This document shows, piece by piece, positions 7,251 through 8,978 of a DNA stretch of 8,978 nt; the stretch's first letter is position 1, and every line of letters begins with the position of its first letter. This DNA comes from Propionibacteriaceae bacterium (GTDB lineage: Bacteria; Actinomycetota; Actinomycetes; Propionibacteriales; Propionibacteriaceae), in NCBI GenBank assembly GCA_030450535.1, contig JAKDIK010000090.1, forward strand, positions 1 to 8,978. Reading direction: 5' to 3'. The translations under genes were made by a program, and so were the position numbers. The notes beneath the pieces are model-generated. The model made no database searches, was not told the DNA's origin, and worked only from the letters and a program-made list of their open reading frames with translations.

Positions 7251-8226
7251 GCACCAGCAGGGTGCCGATCCAGATGGCGGCGGCGGGCGGATCGATGTGG
7301 CTGCGACCGCGCTGGTGGAACAGACGGCTCTGGATCTCGCCCAGGAACGCCGACACCATGCCGAAGACGGCACCGATGCCGATGGCGCCGATGGCGGTGA
7401 ACCACAGGGCGTCGTCCCACGGGCCATTCCAGGCGAAGCCCGCCCCGGCCAGGACCGGCATGAACTTCACGGCGGCCAGGCCCGCGATGATCGTGATGTG
7501 GTGCTGGACGGGCATGGGAGCACCCAGGACCAGGAACCCGATGATGATTGCCGAGATGGCGAACGGCAGCGTCTGGGCCCAGGCGTCCGCACCGGGCACG
7601 AAGTGCGCCAGCATGACGGAGACCGCAGCGGCCAGGAGGCCTGCGAAGAAGCCCAGGGTGAGGAACTGCGAGGGCTTTTCCTGATAGCGGAGCCAATGAT
7701 CGGTGTCGTTGGGCGCGATCTTGCCGAGGAAGGACGACGACTGGTTGTACTTCTCCGGGGTCATGAGGCTGCCGGCGAACAGCACGCGCGCGAGCACGCC
7801 GCTGGTGAAGACCGTGAGCGCGACGCTGTCGATGTGGCCGCCGAACCACGGGATGAAGCTCAAGCCGATGTTGAACAGGTAGCCGAACACGCCGAAGGCG
7901 GCGCCGACGAGCAGGACGTCGACGCGGCCGAGGCGAGCGAGCGGCGTCGAGGCGTCCCGGCCATCCTCGATGTAGCCCTTCTTGTAGGCGTACGCGGCCG
8001 CCGCCACACCGCCGGCGAAGGCGACGTGCGGGCCCATGAACGGACCGAACGCGGCGTAGTTGAACCCGACGTCGCTGCCGGTCGAGGCGTAGATGCCCCA
8101 GGCGAACAGGATCGTGACACCGGTCAGCGTGAAGGCGAAGTTGGCGCCGATGGCCGCGCCGAAGTAGCCACCCGCGCTGGCAGCGATCAGGCCGAGCAGG
8201 AACAGGGCGATGGTTTCGGTGAACAT
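7231..8226 (-). CDS. Polytopic membrane protein, unrecognised family, candidate substrate permease
   Basis: A 331-residue integral membrane protein I cannot assign to a named family. About nine or ten hydrophobic segments are visible, at roughly residues 5-30, 32-48, 60-82, 102-125, 133-150, 187-210, 218-236, 241-263, 273-296 and 313-329. The first is glycine-zipper-like (GGYFGAAIGANF) and the third carries GPFMGPHVAFAGG. A longer polar loop (about 151-186, with NQSSSFLGK and NDTDHWLRY) lies between the two halves, and QHHIT (241-245) precedes segment eight. No ATP-binding, PTS, MFS or ABC-permease signature is seen. The start at 8226 lies two bases after the RpiB-like stop with a GGGGAAGAGG-type purine-rich site upstream, so the genes are probably coupled. 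As the only membrane protein in the operon it is the best candidate for substrate uptake or facilitated diffusion, but that is inference. The C-terminus may have been altered by a 17-bp duplication. Confidence 0.8.
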   Translation of the reverse strand: MFTETIALFLLGLIAASAGGYFGAAIGANFAFTLTGVTILFAWGIYASTGSDVGFNYAAFGPFMGPHVAFAGGVAAAAYAYKKGYIEDGRDASTPLARLGRVDVLLVGAAFGVFGYLFNIGLSFIPWFGGHIDSVALTVFTSGVLARVLFAGSLMTPEKYNQSSSFLGKIAPNDTDHWLRYQEKPSQFLTLGFFAGLLAAAVSVMLAHFVPGADAWAQTLPFAISAIIIGFLVLGAPMPVQHHITIIAGLAAVKFMPVLAGAGFAWNGPWDDALWFTAIGAIGIGAVFGMVSAFLGEIQSRLFHQRGRSHIDPPAAAIWIGTLLVLTLSGN

Positions 8227-8228
8227 GC

Positions 8229-8732
8229 TCAGCCCTCTTCCCCGGCGCAGGTGTGGGCGACGTCGTCGTGGGACGCGTCGCCGCGGTCGTACTCCTCGAG
8301 CGCGGCCACCTTGGGCGCCGAGGACGAGGTCGGATCGAAGGTGTAGTCGAGCCACTCGGACGCCAGCCGGCGGGCCAGCTCGAGACCGATCACGCGCTCC
8401 CCGAACGTCAGCACCTGGGCGTTGTTGGAGAGCACGAGCCGCTCGACCGAGAAGCTGTCGTGAGCGACCGAGGCGCGGATGCCGCGCACCTTGTTCGCGG
8501 CCATCGCCACGCCCATGCCGGTGCCGCAGACGAACAGGCCACGATCGGCCTTGCCCTCAGCGATGAGCCGCGCTCCCGCGACGGCGACGTGCGGATAGTC
8601 GGTCTCCTCCCCCGCGGTGATCCCGACGTCGATGACCTCATCGACGCGTTCGTCACCCTCGAGATCCTTCTTGAGTGCTTCCTTGTACTCCAGGCCGGCG
8701 CTGTCCGCCGCCACCACGATCCGCATCCCCAT
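8229..8732 (-). CDS. rpiB: RpiB/LacAB-family sugar-phosphate isomerase, probable tetrulose- or pentulose-phosphate isomerase
   Basis: A 167-residue cytoplasmic aldose-ketose isomerase of the RpiB/LacAB fold. The catalytic loop is CGTGMGVAMAANK (69-81), with C69 as the likely base and T71 supporting it. HDSFS (91-95), SNNAQVLTFGERVIG (102-116) and a late DYTFDPTSSSAPKV segment (129-142) follow. The N-terminal motif is DSAG (10-13) where ordinary ribose-5-phosphate isomerases B have DHAG. From memory, DSAG and the FDP..S.A.KV tail are typical of the EryI/DerI-like isomerases that convert erythrulose 4-phosphate to erythrose 4-phosphate; this is a recollection, not a computed match. The start at 8732 follows AAAGGA by five bases; a second ATG two codons in is possible. 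It is the first gene of the operon. The last 20 or so residues form an acidic tail beyond the normal fold. Confidence 0.87.
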   Translation of the reverse strand: MGMRIVVAADSAGLEYKEALKKDLEGDERVDEVIDVGITAGEETDYPHVAVAGARLIAEGKADRGLFVCGTGMGVAMAANKVRGIRASVAHDSFSVERLVLSNNAQVLTFGERVIGLELARRLASEWLDYTFDPTSSSAPKVAALEEYDRGDASHDDVAHTCAGEEG

Positions 8733-8749
8733 GAGGGTCCTTTCGCCGT

Positions 8750-8774
8750 GAGCCGGGCAACAGCGCCCGGGCTC
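8750..8774 (-). promoter_or_regulatory. Stem-loop in the operon leader just upstream of the first ribosome binding site
   Basis: On the minus strand GAGCCCGGGC (8774-8765) pairs with GCCCGGCTC (8758-8750) around a six-base loop, with one bulged C. It lies between the candidate -10 box and the AAAGGA site of the isomerase gene (8743-8738). If transcription begins near 8773, the stem would form the very 5' end of the mRNA, where it could protect the transcript or influence initiation of translation. No anti-terminator or recognised riboswitch core is visible. Confidence 0.5.
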
Positions 8775-8779
8775 CCCCG

Positions 8780-8807
8780 AAGATATCACGAGAAGCGATG
8801 ATTGCAC
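8780..8807 (-). promoter_or_regulatory. Candidate promoter of the seven-gene operon
   Basis: On the minus strand a TATCTT hexamer (8785-8780) fits the TAnnnT -10 pattern, with a weak -35 match GTGCAA (8807-8802) 16 bases upstream. Transcription would start near 8773, about 40 nt before the ATG at 8732. The stretch 8780-8845 is noticeably more AT-rich than its surroundings, as expected of a control region. No clear long operator palindrome is seen in it. Confidence 0.4.
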
Positions 8808-8883
8808 CTTGTTCAGTGAGAAAAACTCGACACGGTATTGGTACAGCGGCAGAATGACGGCCGGGAGAGGTCCTCACCGGGCG

Positions 8884-8978
8884 CTGGCTCAGGTGGGAGA
8901 CCGGATCAGGTGGGACTGGCTCGGGTGGGAGACCGGATCAGGTGGGACTGGCTCGGGTGGGAGACCGGATCAGGTGGG
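8884..8978. repeat. 32-bp direct tandem repeat array, truncated at the window edge
   Basis: Three consecutive copies start at 8884, 8916 and 8948, the last cut after 31 bases. Each begins CTGGCTC and ends CAGGTGGGA. Copies two and three are identical over what is visible, and copy one differs at a single base (A8891 in place of G). Each unit is made of two degenerate half-units, GGCTCGGGTGGGA and GGATCAGGTGGGA, so the pattern is effectively six related motifs in one orientation. There are no unique spacers, so it is not CRISPR. Multiple TGGCTCA-type direct repeats are reminiscent of transposase-binding ends of IS21-family elements, in which case an element would begin near 8885 and continue rightward. 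No transposase is in the window, so this remains a suggestion. Confidence 0.85.

Noticed and set aside
8809..8845. Plus-strand promoter reading toward the repeat array (TTGTTC ... TATTGG)
   Set aside because: The spacing of 21 bases is too long and no coding region follows before the window ends.
8884..8978. CRISPR array
   Set aside because: The 32-bp units abut directly with no unique spacers, and no cas gene is present.

Overview
This 9-kb window is high-GC DNA with actinobacterial character. Almost every third codon position is G or C, genes are tightly packed, and long spurious open frames lie opposite the real genes. A TTG start on ribF and GC-rich hairpins without U-tracts fit the same picture. 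The gene set (polyol/ketose-type kinases with NAD-dependent polyol-phosphate dehydrogenases) would suit a fermentative actinobacterium such as a member of the Propionibacteriaceae. That family assignment is inference, because no rRNA or other phylogenetic marker lies here.

All eight genes are on the minus strand, so the window reads biologically from right to left. From the right edge: a 32-bp tandem repeat array (8884-8978, running off the window); a roughly 150-bp leader with a candidate promoter and a hairpin just before the first ribosome binding site; then a seven-gene operon. Its genes are an RpiB-family sugar-phosphate isomerase (8229-8732), an unrecognised polytopic membrane protein (7231-8226), a HAD-IIA (NagD/AraL-type) phosphatase (6311-7174), an FGGY carbohydrate kinase (4719-6281), an AraM/EgsA-type glycerol-1-phosphate dehydrogenase homologue (3350-4705), a second FGGY kinase paralogous to the first (1782-3332), and a GpsA-type glycerol-3-phosphate dehydrogenase homologue (715-1785). 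Gaps are 2, 56, 29, 13 and 17 nt, and the last pair overlaps as ATGA, so a single transcript is likely. A strong GC hairpin (685-708) just after the last stop closes the unit. Beyond it lies the 5' two-thirds of ribF (1-613), a housekeeping gene with its own candidate promoter.

The operon looks like a catabolic pathway for a sugar alcohol or ketose: uptake by the membrane protein, phosphorylation by one or both kinases, oxidation next to the phosphorylated carbon by the AraM- and/or GpsA-type enzymes, optional dephosphorylation by the HAD enzyme, and isomerisation of a ketose phosphate to an aldose phosphate by the RpiB-like enzyme. The RpiB variant has features I associate, from memory, with tetrulose-phosphate isomerases of erythritol/threitol pathways, so a C4 polyol is my favoured but unproven substrate class. 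The most unusual feature is that homologues of dehydrogenases specific for opposite enantiomers of glycerol phosphate (sn-1 and sn-3) sit in one operon with two paralogous kinases and a phosphatase. No regulator gene and no recognisable standard transporter lies in the window.
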